Assembly (NCBI RefSeq): GCF_007673235.1
Contig: NZ_VDZH01000002.1
Coordinates: 165,327-229,326, forward strand
From: Curtobacterium pusillum
Lineage (GTDB): Bacteria; Actinomycetota; Actinomycetes; Actinomycetales; Microbacteriaceae
Direction of reading: 5' to 3'
Length of the DNA: 64,000 nucleotides
This document shows positions 51,020-59,607 of the stretch, piece by piece; position 1 is the first letter of the stretch, and each line of letters starts with the position of its first letter. The notes beneath the pieces are model-generated. The model was not told the DNA's origin. It searched no databases and was given only the letters and a program-made list of their open reading frames with translations. A program made the translations under genes and the position numbers.

Positions 51020-52047
51020 CCGGCGGCCTGCGCGCCCACGTCCTCGTCCCGGAGCGCGACGTCGACGTCCGGCTCGAGATCGGCTCAGCGGAGTGCGTCG
51101 CGCTCGTCGGGCCGAACGGCGCTGGCAAGTCCACGGTCGTCGAGGCGCTCGCCGGGCTGCTGCGCACCCGGCACGGCGAGGTCCTGCTCGGTGACCGGGA
51201 CCTCACGCGCGTCCCGCCGCACCGCCGCGGGGTCGGCCTCGTCGCGCAGCGCGCGGACCTGTTCCCGCACCTCTCCGTCTCCCGCAACGTCGCCTACGGA
51301 CCGCGCGCGACCGGATCAGGCGGCCGGGAGGCACGACACCGGTCGTCCGCGGCGCTCGCGGCCGTCGGCGTGGCCGGCCTGGCAGATCGGGCACCTGGGA
51401 CGCTCTCCGGTGGGCAGGCCCAGCGCGTGGCGATCGCCCGGGCCGTCGCCACGGATCCGGCGCTCCTGCTCCTCGACGAGCCCACCTCGGCTCTTGACGT
51501 CGATGCACGCGCCGAGGTCCGCGCTGCCCTCGGCACCGCCCGCGCCGGTCGTCCGACGCTCCTCGTCACCCACGACCCCCTCGAGGCCGTCGCCCTCGCG
51601 GACCGCATCGTCGTGCTCGAAGCCGGACGCGTCGTCGAGTCCGGGACCACCGCCGACGTCCTCGGTCGCCCGACCAGCGCGTTCGCGGCGTCCTTCTCCG
51701 GGCTGACGCTCGTCCGCGGGACCGCCACGCGGGGTGGGATCGCGATCGACGGCGGGGGTGCGCTGGCGTCGAGGACGCACACCGTGCCTCCAGGCCGGCC
51801 CGTGCTGGCGGTCTACCACCCGACGGCCGCGCGCCCGACGCGGGACGGCGCCGGGCCCGAGCGTCCGGTCACGGCGCTCGAACCGCGGGACGGGCTGGTC
51901 CGCGTGCGCGCGGGGGAGCTCGCCGCCGACGTGACCGTCTCGGTCGCCGCCACCCTCGCCCTCGCAACGGGCGAGCCCGTCCGGATCGTCGTGCCGGCGG
52001 CCGAGGTGACGGTCTACGAGCCGGCCGGTGCCAAGATGTCCCAGTGA
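51016..52047 (+). CDS. modC: Molybdate ABC transporter ATP-binding protein
   Basis: 343 residues. Walker [10 protein letters not shown], signature [14 protein letters not shown], Walker [14 protein letters not shown]-loop VTHDP. After the ABC domain there is a C-terminal TOBE-like unit ([18 protein letters not shown]). Between the two lies a family-1 half-site in the coding sequence (51782-51796). Energises ModB. Confidence 0.94.
   Translation: MTGGLRAHVLVPERDVDVRLEIGSAECVALVGPNGAGKSTVVEALAGLLRTRHGEVLLGDRDLTRVPPHRRGVGLVAQRADLFPHLSVSRNVAYGPRATGSGGREARHRSSAALAAVGVAGLADRAPGTLSGGQAQRVAIARAVATDPALLLLDEPTSALDVDARAEVRAALGTARAGRPTLLVTHDPLEAVALADRIVVLEAGRVVESGTTADVLGRPTSAFAASFSGLTLVRGTATRGGIAIDGGGALASRTHTVPPGRPVLAVYHPTAARPTRDGAGPERPVTALEPRDGLVRVRAGELAADVTVSVAATLALATGEPVRIVVPAAEVTVYEPAGAKMSQ
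51782..51796. repeat. Family-1 half-site inside modC
   Basis: CCGTGCCTCCAGGCC, the exact complement of the 15-mer at 56661-56675. It encodes part of the linker HTVPPGRP. Confidence 0.6.
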
Positions 52048-53144
52048 CAAACTGGATCGCCAAGTCCTGGCCCGTCGGCATCCCCGTGATCGCGGCGATC
52101 GTCCTCGCACTGTCGTTCGGCCGGCACGACCTCGGAACGTTCGTCGTGGTGGTCGTGGCCGTCGTCCTGGCCGGCACGGTCCTCGCGGCGGTGCACCACG
52201 CCGAGGTCGTCGCGCACCGGGTGGGGGAGCCGTTCGGGTCGCTCGTCCTCGCCGTCGCCGTGACGATCATCGAGGTGGCGCTCATCATCGCGCTCTCCAG
52301 CTCGGGCGGGGCGAAGGCCGAGACGCTGGCGCGGGACACCGTCTTCTCGGCGGTGATGATCACGATGAACGGTCTGGTCGGGCTTGCGATCCTGATCGGC
52401 ACGCTCCGGCACAACACCGTGCGCTTCAACCAGGAGGGTGCGTCCGCGGCGACCATGACCGTCGCGGCACTGGCGGTCCTCACCCTCGTGCTGCCGACGT
52501 TCACCACCGGCACCGACGACTCGTCGTTCACCGGCGCGCAACTCGTCTTCGTCGCCCTGGCCTCGCTGGCGCTCTACGTGCTCTTCGTGTTCACGCAGAC
52601 GGTGCACCACCGTGACTTCTTCCTGCCGGTCGGCCGGTCCGGCGGGGTGCTCGAGGAATCGGAGGACGCCCACGCCGCGCGTCCGACGGGCCGCGCCACG
52701 CTGACCTCGCTCGGGCTGCTGCTGCTCGCGCTCGTCGCGGTCGTCGGACTCGCGAAGGTCGAGTCACCCGCGATCGAGGCCGGCGTCGCCGCGGTCGGGT
52801 TCCCGCCGTCGTTCGTCGGCGTCGTGATCGCGCTGCTCATCCTGCTGCCCGAGGGCATCGCGGCGTCGAAGGCAGCGGCCCGGAACCGGATCCAGACGAG
52901 CCTCAACCTGGCGATGGGCTCGGCGATGGCGTCGATCGGCCTCACGATCCCGTCGATCGCCGTGGCGTCCCTGTTCATGCCCGGCACGCTGCTGCTGGGG
53001 CTCGGACCGAGTCAGATCGTGCTGCTCGCGCTGACGATCGTCGCGGCGGTGCTCACGGTGCTGCCCGGACGTGCGACGCGGCTGCAGGGCGGGGTGCACC
53101 TGGTGATCTTCGCCGCGTTCATCGTGCTGTCGGTCTCCCCGTAG
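52044..53144 (+). CDS. Calcium/sodium:proton antiporter (ChaA-like)
   Basis: 366 residues, about eleven transmembrane segments. The two CaCA repeats are visible: AVTIIEVALIIALSSSGG and LLILLPEGIAASKAAARNRIQTSLNLAMGSAMASIGL, where the acidic residues bind cations. The GTG start overlaps modC by 4 nt. Its coupling with ModABC is unusual; it may simply be carried in the transcript or balance ions. Confidence 0.9.
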   Translation: MTNWIAKSWPVGIPVIAAIVLALSFGRHDLGTFVVVVVAVVLAGTVLAAVHHAEVVAHRVGEPFGSLVLAVAVTIIEVALIIALSSSGGAKAETLARDTVFSAVMITMNGLVGLAILIGTLRHNTVRFNQEGASAATMTVAALAVLTLVLPTFTTGTDDSSFTGAQLVFVALASLALYVLFVFTQTVHHRDFFLPVGRSGGVLEESEDAHAARPTGRATLTSLGLLLLALVAVVGLAKVESPAIEAGVAAVGFPPSFVGVVIALLILLPEGIAASKAAARNRIQTSLNLAMGSAMASIGLTIPSIAVASLFMPGTLLLGLGPSQIVLLALTIVAAVLTVLPGRATRLQGGVHLVIFAAFIVLSVSP

Positions 53145-53152
53145 GGCCCGGG

Positions 53153-53228
53153 CCGTTCCGCGCGTCGGCAGCTGTTCCGCGCGTAGGAGGCTGTTTCGCG
53201 CGTAGGAGGCTGTTCCGCGCGTAGGAGG
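53153..53228. repeat. 19-bp tandem array (CTGTTCCGCGCGTAGGAGG)
   Basis: Four units of 19 bp: the first diverged, the other three nearly identical. It lies 8 bp after the chaA stop and before the convergent moaD gene. After it AGGAGG pairs with a later CCTCCT (53269), so the RNA could fold. Confidence 0.82.
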
Positions 53229-53332
53229 CCGGAAGTTCCTGCACCCCATGCGCGAAAGCGCTTCCTCCTGCATGCGTGATGGGACAGAACGACGCCGACG
53301 CGAACAGGACGGCAGGGCTTCCCGCGCCCCGC

Positions 53333-53572
53333 TCAGCCCCCGGCGAAGGGCGGCATGACGTCGACGACCGCAACGCCCTCGAGCGAGGTCGACCGGTCCC
53401 GGGTGGTCACGCCGTCGACCAGGTACGAGCACCGTTCCTGCAGCGCCAGCCACCGTGACGGATCGGTGGCGTCCACACCGCCCAGCGCCGTGCCGAGGTC
53501 CGGCGCCGTCACGGTGACCTCGTCCACGCCGACCGCCGCCCGGGCAGCCGCGAAGAACCGGATCGTCGTCAC
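53333..53572 (-). CDS. moaD: Molybdopterin synthase sulfur carrier subunit
   Basis: 79 residues, ubiquitin-like, ending in the required Gly-Gly (MPPFAGG). VTTIRFFAAARAAVGVDEVTV at the start. Thiocarboxylated by MoeB, it supplies sulfur to precursor Z. It starts 2 nt after moaA, so the two are co-transcribed. moaE, its partner, is not in this window. Confidence 0.9.
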   Translation of the reverse strand: MTTIRFFAAARAAVGVDEVTVTAPDLGTALGGVDATDPSRWLALQERCSYLVDGVTTRDRSTSLEGVAVVDVMPPFAGG

Positions 53573-53574
53573 CC

Positions 53575-54642
53575 TCAGCCGCCGATCGCGCTCATGCCCC
53601 GCGTCGGGTGCACGAGGTCGTCGGTGTCGTCGCCGTGGTCGCGCGGCTTCGCCCACATCGCCCGGCGCCAGAGCTCGGCGACCTCGTCGTCGCTCGCGCC
53701 GTCGCGCATCGGACCGAGGACGGAGGTCTCCTCGTCGGAGAACAGGCAGCTCCGGACGTGTCCGTCAGCGGTGAGGCGGGTGCGGGTGCAGTCGGCACAG
53801 AAGGACTCGGTGATGCTCGCGATGATGCCGATCGTGCCGAGTTCCGGACCGACGCCCCCGTCGGCCGTGCGGGCGAGCACCCGGAACCGTTCGGCCGGGG
53901 CGCCGTCGCGCGGAGCGTCGTCCGGCACGAGCTCGAAGGACTCCGAGAGCATCGCACGCGTCTCGGCCGCGGTGACCATCGAGGTGCGGTCCCACGCGTG
54001 GTCGGGGTCGAGCGGCATCTGCTCGATGAACCGCAGTTCGTAGCCGCGCTCGAGGCACCAGCGCATGAGGTCCGGCGCCAGGGCGTCGTTGACCCCGCGC
54101 AGCAGGACGGCGTTCACCTTGATCGCGAGTCCGGCGTCGTGCGCGGCCGACAGCCCGGCGATGACCTTGTCGAGGAACGGTCGTCGTGTGACCTCGGCGA
54201 ACACCGAGGGGTCGACGGTGTCGAGCGACACGTTCACCCGCCGGAGTCCGGCGGCGTACAGGGCGGCGGCGCGGTGCGAGAGGCCGATCGCGTTCGTGGT
54301 CAGGGACAGCTCGGGGGCGTCCGGCAGCGCGGCACACCGGGCGATCACGTCGACGAGGTCGTGACGGAGCATCGGCTCCCCGCCCGTGAACCGGACCTTG
54401 CGCACGCCGAACCTGGACGTCCCGATCCGGACGAGCCGCTCGATCTCGGCCGCGGTCATCAGCTGGTCGTCGGGCGCGAACGGCAGTCCGGCGGCGGGCA
54501 TGCAGTACGTGCAGCGGAGGTTGCAGCGCTCGGTCAGCGACACCCGCAGGTCGACGGCGCGACGGCCGAACCGGTCGACGAGCCCGGACGGGTCCGACGA
54601 GGCGGACGCGCCGGTCGAACCGAGCAGGGTCGCGGGTGCCAT
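53575..54642 (-). CDS. moaA: GTP 3-prime,8-cyclase
   Basis: 355 residues, radical SAM enzyme. First FeS cluster CNLRCTYCMP, GGEPMLRHDL, and the second cluster FCADCTRTRLTADGHVRSCLF; it ends in Gly-Gly, the usual MoaA tail. With MoaC (not in the window) it makes precursor Z. The ATG is confirmed by TACGCT at 54650-54655, 7 nt away. Confidence 0.95.
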   Translation of the reverse strand: MAPATLLGSTGASASSDPSGLVDRFGRRAVDLRVSLTERCNLRCTYCMPAAGLPFAPDDQLMTAAEIERLVRIGTSRFGVRKVRFTGGEPMLRHDLVDVIARCAALPDAPELSLTTNAIGLSHRAAALYAAGLRRVNVSLDTVDPSVFAEVTRRPFLDKVIAGLSAAHDAGLAIKVNAVLLRGVNDALAPDLMRWCLERGYELRFIEQMPLDPDHAWDRTSMVTAAETRAMLSESFELVPDDAPRDGAPAERFRVLARTADGGVGPELGTIGIIASITESFCADCTRTRLTADGHVRSCLFSDEETSVLGPMRDGASDDEVAELWRRAMWAKPRDHGDDTDDLVHPTRGMSAIGG

Positions 54643-54647
54643 GGGCG

Positions 54648-56060
54648 TCAGCGTACGTGGTCGAGCCGACGGAACGACAACAGCCGTCCCCAGCGCACCC
54701 AGTCCGATCGACGCGTGCGCACGAGCGTGACGACGACGATGACGAGCACCGCCGCGGCGAGCCACCACCGGTACGCGTCCACCGACGGCCACACGCCGCG
54801 CAGCGCGATGGCGAGGCCGATCGACAGCCACTCCCACCGGCCGGACAGCACCACGAACGGGATGAGCAGCAGGGCGTACCAGGGGTACCGCGGACTCACC
54901 GCCAGGAAGGTCACGCCGATCATCAGGACCTCGCCGGACCACGGCCGCGACGGGTCGGACAACCGCCAGGCCACGAACGCCGCCAGGAGCACGAGCAGCC
55001 CGACGACGATCGTCGCGGCGTCGCCCTTGAAGACCAGCGAGACGAGCGCGAACCGGGAGCCGTCCTCGTAGCCCTCCTCGGACAGGTAGCCCGGCAGGTA
55101 CCCGAGCACGTCGAGGCCGGTGGTGAGCACGTACGGCACGTAGAGCAGCCCGAACACGGCGATCCCGACCGGGATCGCCCACCAGTTCCGCCACCGCCCG
55201 AGCAACGGCGGGTAGACGATCGCGGGGATGAGCTTCGTCGCGGTGGCCGCCCCGAGGGCGATGCCGCCCCAGATCGGCCGTCCGAACGCGACGAGCACGG
55301 CGCCGGCCGTGGCGAGTGCGGCGCCGAGCAGGTCGACGTGCGAGTTCGTGACCGCCTCGGAGGCGACGAGCGGCGACCACGCCCAGAGCGCCGCCCACCA
55401 GGTCGGGCGACCGAGCCGACGGAGCACCGCGACCAGCCCGAGCGTGACGCCGAGCGAGACGATGAGGCCCGCGATCTGGAAGGGCATGTACTGCGCCGTG
55501 GCCGGGACGAACGCGCGGACGAGGGCGAACCACAGCTGGGCCATCGGCGGGTAGATCGTCGTCACGTCCGGCCGGTTGATCGCGGTGCAGTGCCCCTGCG
55601 CGCCGTCGCCGAGGCCGCGGTACCGGGGCTGCAGCGGGTCGCACGTGCCGTCGATCTTGTCCGGGAACAGCCAATCGGGGCGCAGACCGGACAATGCCGT
55701 CGACTGCGGCGTGTGCGCGTACGGGGAGATCCCGGCGTGCTGGACGATGCCGTCCCAGGCGTACCGAGCAGAATCGGTGCTGGTGTTCGGCGGCCCGGCG
55801 ATGGCGGCGAGCCCGACCACCAGGCCACCGCCGACCACGAGCCACGTCATCCACTTCGCGGGGACGAACCGCAACGCCAGCACCGCTCCGGCGAACACGG
55901 TCCAAGCGATCAGGGTCCACGCAACGAATGGAGCACGATGACCGGATCGGAGGAAGCCCAGATGCGTGACGCCGACGGCGATGACGCCCGCGAGGGCCAG
56001 CACCCCGACCACGGCCAGGACGGTCGGCAGGAGTCGGCCGGGGCGCAGTCGTTCGCTCAT
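54648..56060 (-). CDS. GT87-like polyprenyl mannosyltransferase
   Basis: 470 residues with about eleven transmembrane segments. DSARYAWDGIVQHAGISPYAHTP and TTIYPPMAQLWFALV are typical of actinobacterial polyprenyl-phosphate mannosyltransferases that make mannans. TAGCCT lies 9 nt before the ATG. It abuts moaA (5 bp after) and is divergent from the oxidoreductase at 56079. Substrate inferred. Confidence 0.85.
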   Translation of the reverse strand: MSERLRPGRLLPTVLAVVGVLALAGVIAVGVTHLGFLRSGHRAPFVAWTLIAWTVFAGAVLALRFVPAKWMTWLVVGGGLVVGLAAIAGPPNTSTDSARYAWDGIVQHAGISPYAHTPQSTALSGLRPDWLFPDKIDGTCDPLQPRYRGLGDGAQGHCTAINRPDVTTIYPPMAQLWFALVRAFVPATAQYMPFQIAGLIVSLGVTLGLVAVLRRLGRPTWWAALWAWSPLVASEAVTNSHVDLLGAALATAGAVLVAFGRPIWGGIALGAATATKLIPAIVYPPLLGRWRNWWAIPVGIAVFGLLYVPYVLTTGLDVLGYLPGYLSEEGYEDGSRFALVSLVFKGDAATIVVGLLVLLAAFVAWRLSDPSRPWSGEVLMIGVTFLAVSPRYPWYALLLIPFVVLSGRWEWLSIGLAIALRGVWPSVDAYRWWLAAAVLVIVVVTLVRTRRSDWVRWGRLLSFRRLDHVR

Positions 56061-56078
56061 CGTGTCCTGAGGCTATCC

Positions 56079-57449
56079 GTGCTGCGGCGGCTGCTGCTGG
56101 ACGCCCGGGCGACGATGGCGTCCCCCAACCGCAACGCGCGCTCGGCCGTCGTGCTCGGACGACTGCTCGGTGTGGCGTTCCTCGTGTGCTTCGGCACCGG
56201 CCTCTTCAGCCACTTCCTGCAGGACCCCCTGCCCGGCATGCGGTTCGCGACGCGGCCGACGCAGCTCTACCAGTTCACGCAGGGGCTCCACATCACGGCA
56301 GGGATCGCGATCATCCCGCTGCTCGTCGCGAAGCTCAACGCTGTCATGCCCGCTCTCGCGCAGGTCCCACCCGTGCGAGGCGTGCTGCACCTGCTGGAGC
56401 GCGTGTCGATCGCGGTGTTCGTGTCGGCTGCGCTGGTGCAGGTCGCCACCGGTCTGGTCAACACGTACCAGTGGTACCCGTGGCCGTTCCCGTTCCGCCA
56501 GGTGCACTACGCACTGTCGTACGTGCTCATCGGGTCCCTCGTACTGCACATCGGCACGAAGCTGCGGATCATCGCGCGGTACTGGCGGAAGCGCGACGCG
56601 TACGACGCCCACGGTCGGTTCGTCGCGGACACGACCGTGGGCAGCGAGCTGCTGCCTCCCGGCCTGGAGGCACGGACCGACTCCGTCCCGCCGGCTGCGG
56701 TCGCGTCCGTGGTCGCCTCCTACCCCCGCGGCCTCACCGGCAGGGTCCTGCGCTGGGTCGACGGCGCTCCCGCTCCGACCACGCAGGCCGATGCGACGGA
56801 GGCGAGCCGCGCCTCCAGGCAGTCTCCCGAGGCGACCCAGGGTCGACGTGAGCGCGTCGCCCGACGCGGCTTCTTCGCGGGTGTCGCAGCGGCGACGGTC
56901 GGTGTCGTCGCCCTGACGGCCGGGCAGTCCAACAAGCTCGCCGAACCGTTCAACGTCTTCGGGGCGCGTCAGCGGCACCGCGGCCCGAACGACCTGCCGG
57001 TGAACCGCACGGCCCGGGCCGCCGGTGTCCTCGCGACCGCGACGGCCGCGGACTGGACCCTCACGGTCGTCGGCCACGACGTCAGCCGGACCTTCGTGCG
57101 CGCCGAGCTCGTCGCACTGGGCACCACCCAGGTCGACCTCCCGATCTCGTGCGTGGAGGGCTGGAGTCAGATGGCCTCCTGGAAGGGCGTCCGGATGCGC
57201 GACCTGCTCGCCGCGGTCCAGGCCCCGCCGGGGTCGCACGTGCGCGTCACGAGCCTCGAGCGGCACGGCGGCTACCGGATCATGGACATGGGTCCCGAGT
57301 ACGCCGAGGACCCGACGACCCTCGTCGCGCTCGAGTTGAACGGGAAGAAGCTCGACCTGGACCACGGGTTCCCGGCGCGCATCATCGCTCCGGGGCGGCC
57401 CGGGGTGCTGCAGACGAAGTGGATCGAGAAGATCGAGGTGATCCGGTGA
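56079..57449 (+). CDS. Membrane cytochrome b-like domain fused to molybdopterin oxidoreductase (sulfite oxidase type)
   Basis: 456 residues. The first part (residues 25-175) has four predicted transmembrane helices with His residues suited to haem (GLHITAGIAIIP, RQVHYALSYVLIGSLVLHIGTKL). A positively charged RRERVARRGFFAG segment leads to a fifth helix, then the Moco domain with Cys ligand in LPISCVEGWSQMASWKGV and a closing RPGVLQTKWIEKIEV. The sulfite-oxidase fold would sit outside. Family-1 half-sites flank the linker (56661-56675 and 56802-56820). GTG chosen for CCTGAGG upstream; an ATG at 56115 is possible. Confidence 0.85.
   Translation: MLRRLLLDARATMASPNRNARSAVVLGRLLGVAFLVCFGTGLFSHFLQDPLPGMRFATRPTQLYQFTQGLHITAGIAIIPLLVAKLNAVMPALAQVPPVRGVLHLLERVSIAVFVSAALVQVATGLVNTYQWYPWPFPFRQVHYALSYVLIGSLVLHIGTKLRIIARYWRKRDAYDAHGRFVADTTVGSELLPPGLEARTDSVPPAAVASVVASYPRGLTGRVLRWVDGAPAPTTQADATEASRASRQSPEATQGRRERVARRGFFAGVAAATVGVVALTAGQSNKLAEPFNVFGARQRHRGPNDLPVNRTARAAGVLATATAADWTLTVVGHDVSRTFVRAELVALGTTQVDLPISCVEGWSQMASWKGVRMRDLLAAVQAPPGSHVRVTSLERHGGYRIMDMGPEYAEDPTTLVALELNGKKLDLDHGFPARIIAPGRPGVLQTKWIEKIEVIR
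56661..56675. repeat. Family-1 half-site in the oxidoreductase linker (left)
   Basis: GGCCTGGAGGCACGG, in frame, encoding PGLEARTD. It matches the left arm of the palindromes, with the right arm replaced by linker sequence. Confidence 0.6.
56802..56820. repeat. Family-1 half-site in the oxidoreductase linker (right)
   Basis: GCGAGCCGCGCCTCCAGGC, identical to 20511-20529. It lies 126 bp after the left half-site and bounds the linker between the two domains. Confidence 0.6.
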
Positions 57450-57880
57450 AGGTCGCACGCATCGTGCTGGTCGTGGTCGGCGTCCTGGTCATCGCGTTCG
57501 GGGCGTACGTCATGGTGACGACCGTGCGGCCGAACCGGATCTGGGGCCTCGCGACGTGGCTGCTCGGCGCGGTGATCCTGCACGACGCCATCCTGTCGCC
57601 GTTCGTCGTCGCCGTCGGGCTGCTGCTCCGTCGGGCCGGGCGGACGCTCCGGGTCTGGGCGCTCGTCGTCGTGCAGGCGGTGGTGGTGCTCGGCAGTGTC
57701 CTCGCGCTGGTCGTCCTGCCGGAGATCGCGGCGAAGGCGCACGGGACGAAGAACGACACGGTGCTGCCGTTCGACTACGGTCTGCGCCTGCTCGTCGTCG
57801 AGGGCGTGCTGGTCCTCGTGGTGGCCGCCGTGCTGGTCGTCGCTGCACGGCGTCGGCGGACGACGCCGTCTACTGGTTGA
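57446..57880 (+). CDS. Membrane protein of unknown function
   Basis: 144 residues, four predicted transmembrane helices, with RPNRIWGLATWLLGAVILHDAI between the first two. It overlaps the oxidoreductase stop by GTGA, so it may be an accessory membrane partner. No family recognised. Confidence 0.75.
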   Translation: MKVARIVLVVVGVLVIAFGAYVMVTTVRPNRIWGLATWLLGAVILHDAILSPFVVAVGLLLRRAGRTLRVWALVVVQAVVVLGSVLALVVLPEIAAKAHGTKNDTVLPFDYGLRLLVVEGVLVLVVAAVLVVAARRRRTTPSTG

Positions 57881-57902
57881 ACCGACAACCATTCGCTAGG
57901 AT
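57875..57902 (+). promoter_or_regulatory. MarR promoter/operator region
   Basis: GGTTG (57875-57879), 6 nt, CAACC (57886-57890), followed by TAGGAT (57897-57902) and 6 nt to the ATG. The dyad sits over the -35 side of the promoter, fitting autorepression by MarR. Confidence 0.6.
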
Positions 57903-57908
57903 GCCGGT

Positions 57909-58454
57909 ATGACCGACGAGACCCCGTGGCTCACGCGCGACCAGCTCCGCGCGTGGATGAAGCTCGTCGCCGTCATGGAGCTCCTGCCGGCGGCGCTCGA
58001 CCAGCAGCTCCAGCGCGACGCCGACCTGACGCACTTCGACTACATGGTCATCGCGATGCTCTCGGAGACCGAGTCCCGCACCCTCCGGATGTCGGCGCTC
58101 GCCTCGGCCACGAACGCGTCCCTGCCGCGGTTGTCCCACGTGGTGTCCCGGCTCGAGAAGCGCGGGCTCGTCTCGCGGTGCCCGTCCACCGACGACCGGC
58201 GTGCGACCGACGTCCGGCTCACCGACGCCGGCTACGCCACGATCGTCGACGCGGCCCCCGACCACGTGCGCACCGCCCGTCGCGTGGTCATCGACGCCCT
58301 CACCGAGGAGCAGGTCGGCCAGCTCGACGGCATCGCCGCGGCGTTGCTCACCCGGCTCGACCCCGAACGGCGCTTCGCCGCCCTGACCTACCCGCGGGAC
58401 GACGACGACACCGCGATCTGCGAGGCACGGCTGACCGGCACGGCGACCGACTGA
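57909..58454 (+). CDS. MarR family regulator
   Basis: 181 residues. Winged HTH: LTHFDYMVIAMLSETESRTLRMSALASATNASLPRLSHVVSRLEKRGLVSRCPSTDDRRATDVRLT. No adjacent target gene is obvious besides itself. Leaderless start (TAGGAT). Ligand unknown. Confidence 0.92.
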   Translation: MTDETPWLTRDQLRAWMKLVAVMELLPAALDQQLQRDADLTHFDYMVIAMLSETESRTLRMSALASATNASLPRLSHVVSRLEKRGLVSRCPSTDDRRATDVRLTDAGYATIVDAAPDHVRTARRVVIDALTEEQVGQLDGIAAALLTRLDPERRFAALTYPRDDDDTAICEARLTGTATD

Positions 58455-58515
58455 CGGTCGCGGCGGTCGTGCGGCCCGTCGTGGCCGCCGTGCGGCCCTG
58501 CAATAGGCTCGCCCC

Positions 58516-59472
58516 ATGAGCCAGCCCGCCGCGCCGTCCGACACGTACTCCTACCTCGGACCCGCCGGCACCTTCACCGAGGCGGCGCTCAAGCTCGTCG
58601 ACGCCGCTGCCGGGAAGCCCTGGCGCAGCGTCAACAACGTGGGTGAAGCCCTGGACGACGTCGTCAGCGGCCGGTCGATCGGCGCCGTGATCGCGATCGA
58701 GAACAGCGTCGACGGCGGGGTCAGCGCCACGCAGGACGCCCTCGCCCGGATCCCCGGCGTCCGGATCGTGGGGGAGTACCTCGTCCCCGTCGACTTCGTG
58801 CTCGTCGCCCGCCCCGGCACCGCGCTCGCCGACGTCCGCACCGTGAACGCCCACCCCGTGGCCTACGCGCAGACCCACAACTGGCTCGAGGCGAACGTCC
58901 GCGGGCACGGGCACATCCCGGCGTCGTCGAACGTCGCGGCCGCCGCTGCCCTGCTCGACGAGCACCCGACCGCCGACGCCGCGGTCGCACCCCCGGGGAT
59001 CACCGACCACTACGCGCTCGAGGTGCTGGCGTCCTCGATCGGGGACAACGCCTCCGCCGTCACCCGCTTCGTCCTGGTCTCCAAGACGCTGGCGCTCCCC
59101 GAACCGACGGGCGCCGACAAGACGAGCGTCATCGTCGAGCTGCCCGCCGACCACCCCGGGGCGCTGGTCGACATGCTCGAGCAGTTCGCGACCCGGGGCA
59201 TCAACATGGGCCTGCTGTCCTCGCGGCCGATCGGTGACGAGCTCGGCCGCTACCGGTTCGTCATCGACCTCGACGGGCACGTGCAGGACGAACGCGTGGC
59301 CGACGCCCTGCTCGGCCTGCGTCGGTTCAGCCCGCGCGTGACGTTCCTCGGGTCGTACCCACGGGCCGACGGGATCCGCCCCGAGGTCCCGACGCGCTAC
59401 TCGGACGCGGCGTTCGTCGAGGCCCGGGACTGGCTCCGCGCGATCGTCTCCGGCGAGCCCGACGCGCACTGA
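58516..59472 (+). CDS. pheA: Prephenate dehydratase
   Basis: 318 residues. YSYLGPAGTFTEAAL and AIENSVDGGVSATQDAL are the catalytic-domain signatures, and the ACT domain follows (SVIVELPADHPGALVDMLEQFATRGINM). It makes phenylpyruvate for Phe synthesis and is normally inhibited by Phe through ACT. TAGGCT at 58504-58509 lies 6 nt before the ATG. Confidence 0.95.
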   Translation: MSQPAAPSDTYSYLGPAGTFTEAALKLVDAAAGKPWRSVNNVGEALDDVVSGRSIGAVIAIENSVDGGVSATQDALARIPGVRIVGEYLVPVDFVLVARPGTALADVRTVNAHPVAYAQTHNWLEANVRGHGHIPASSNVAAAAALLDEHPTADAAVAPPGITDHYALEVLASSIGDNASAVTRFVLVSKTLALPEPTGADKTSVIVELPADHPGALVDMLEQFATRGINMGLLSSRPIGDELGRYRFVIDLDGHVQDERVADALLGLRRFSPRVTFLGSYPRADGIRPEVPTRYSDAAFVEARDWLRAIVSGEPDAH

Positions 59473-59505
59473 CGCGGGCGCTGCGCGCTGCGCGCCGTCC
59501 GCAGC

Positions 59506-59602
59506 GTGCGAGGTTCCGACGACCGTGGGACGACGATCGCGTCCCACACTGCGCGGAACCTCGCACACTGCGAGCCCGACCTCGCACCGTGCGAGGTCGG
59601 GC
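59506..59602. repeat. Family-3 element, copy 2, with terminator-like palindrome
   Basis: GTGCGAGGTTCCG (59506-59518) and its inverse CGGAACCTCGCAC (59554-59566), with an inner GTGGGACG/CGTCCCAC stem; then a near-perfect palindrome CCCGACCTCGCAC-C-GTGCGAGGTCGGG (59575-59601). Between the convergent pheA and lipid kinase genes, ending 5 bp before the kinase stop. Likely bidirectional terminator. Confidence 0.78.
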
Positions 59603-59607
59603 CGCCC

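Noticed and set aside
53153..53228. CRISPR array
   Set aside because: The 19-bp units are directly adjacent with no spacers, and there are no cas genes.
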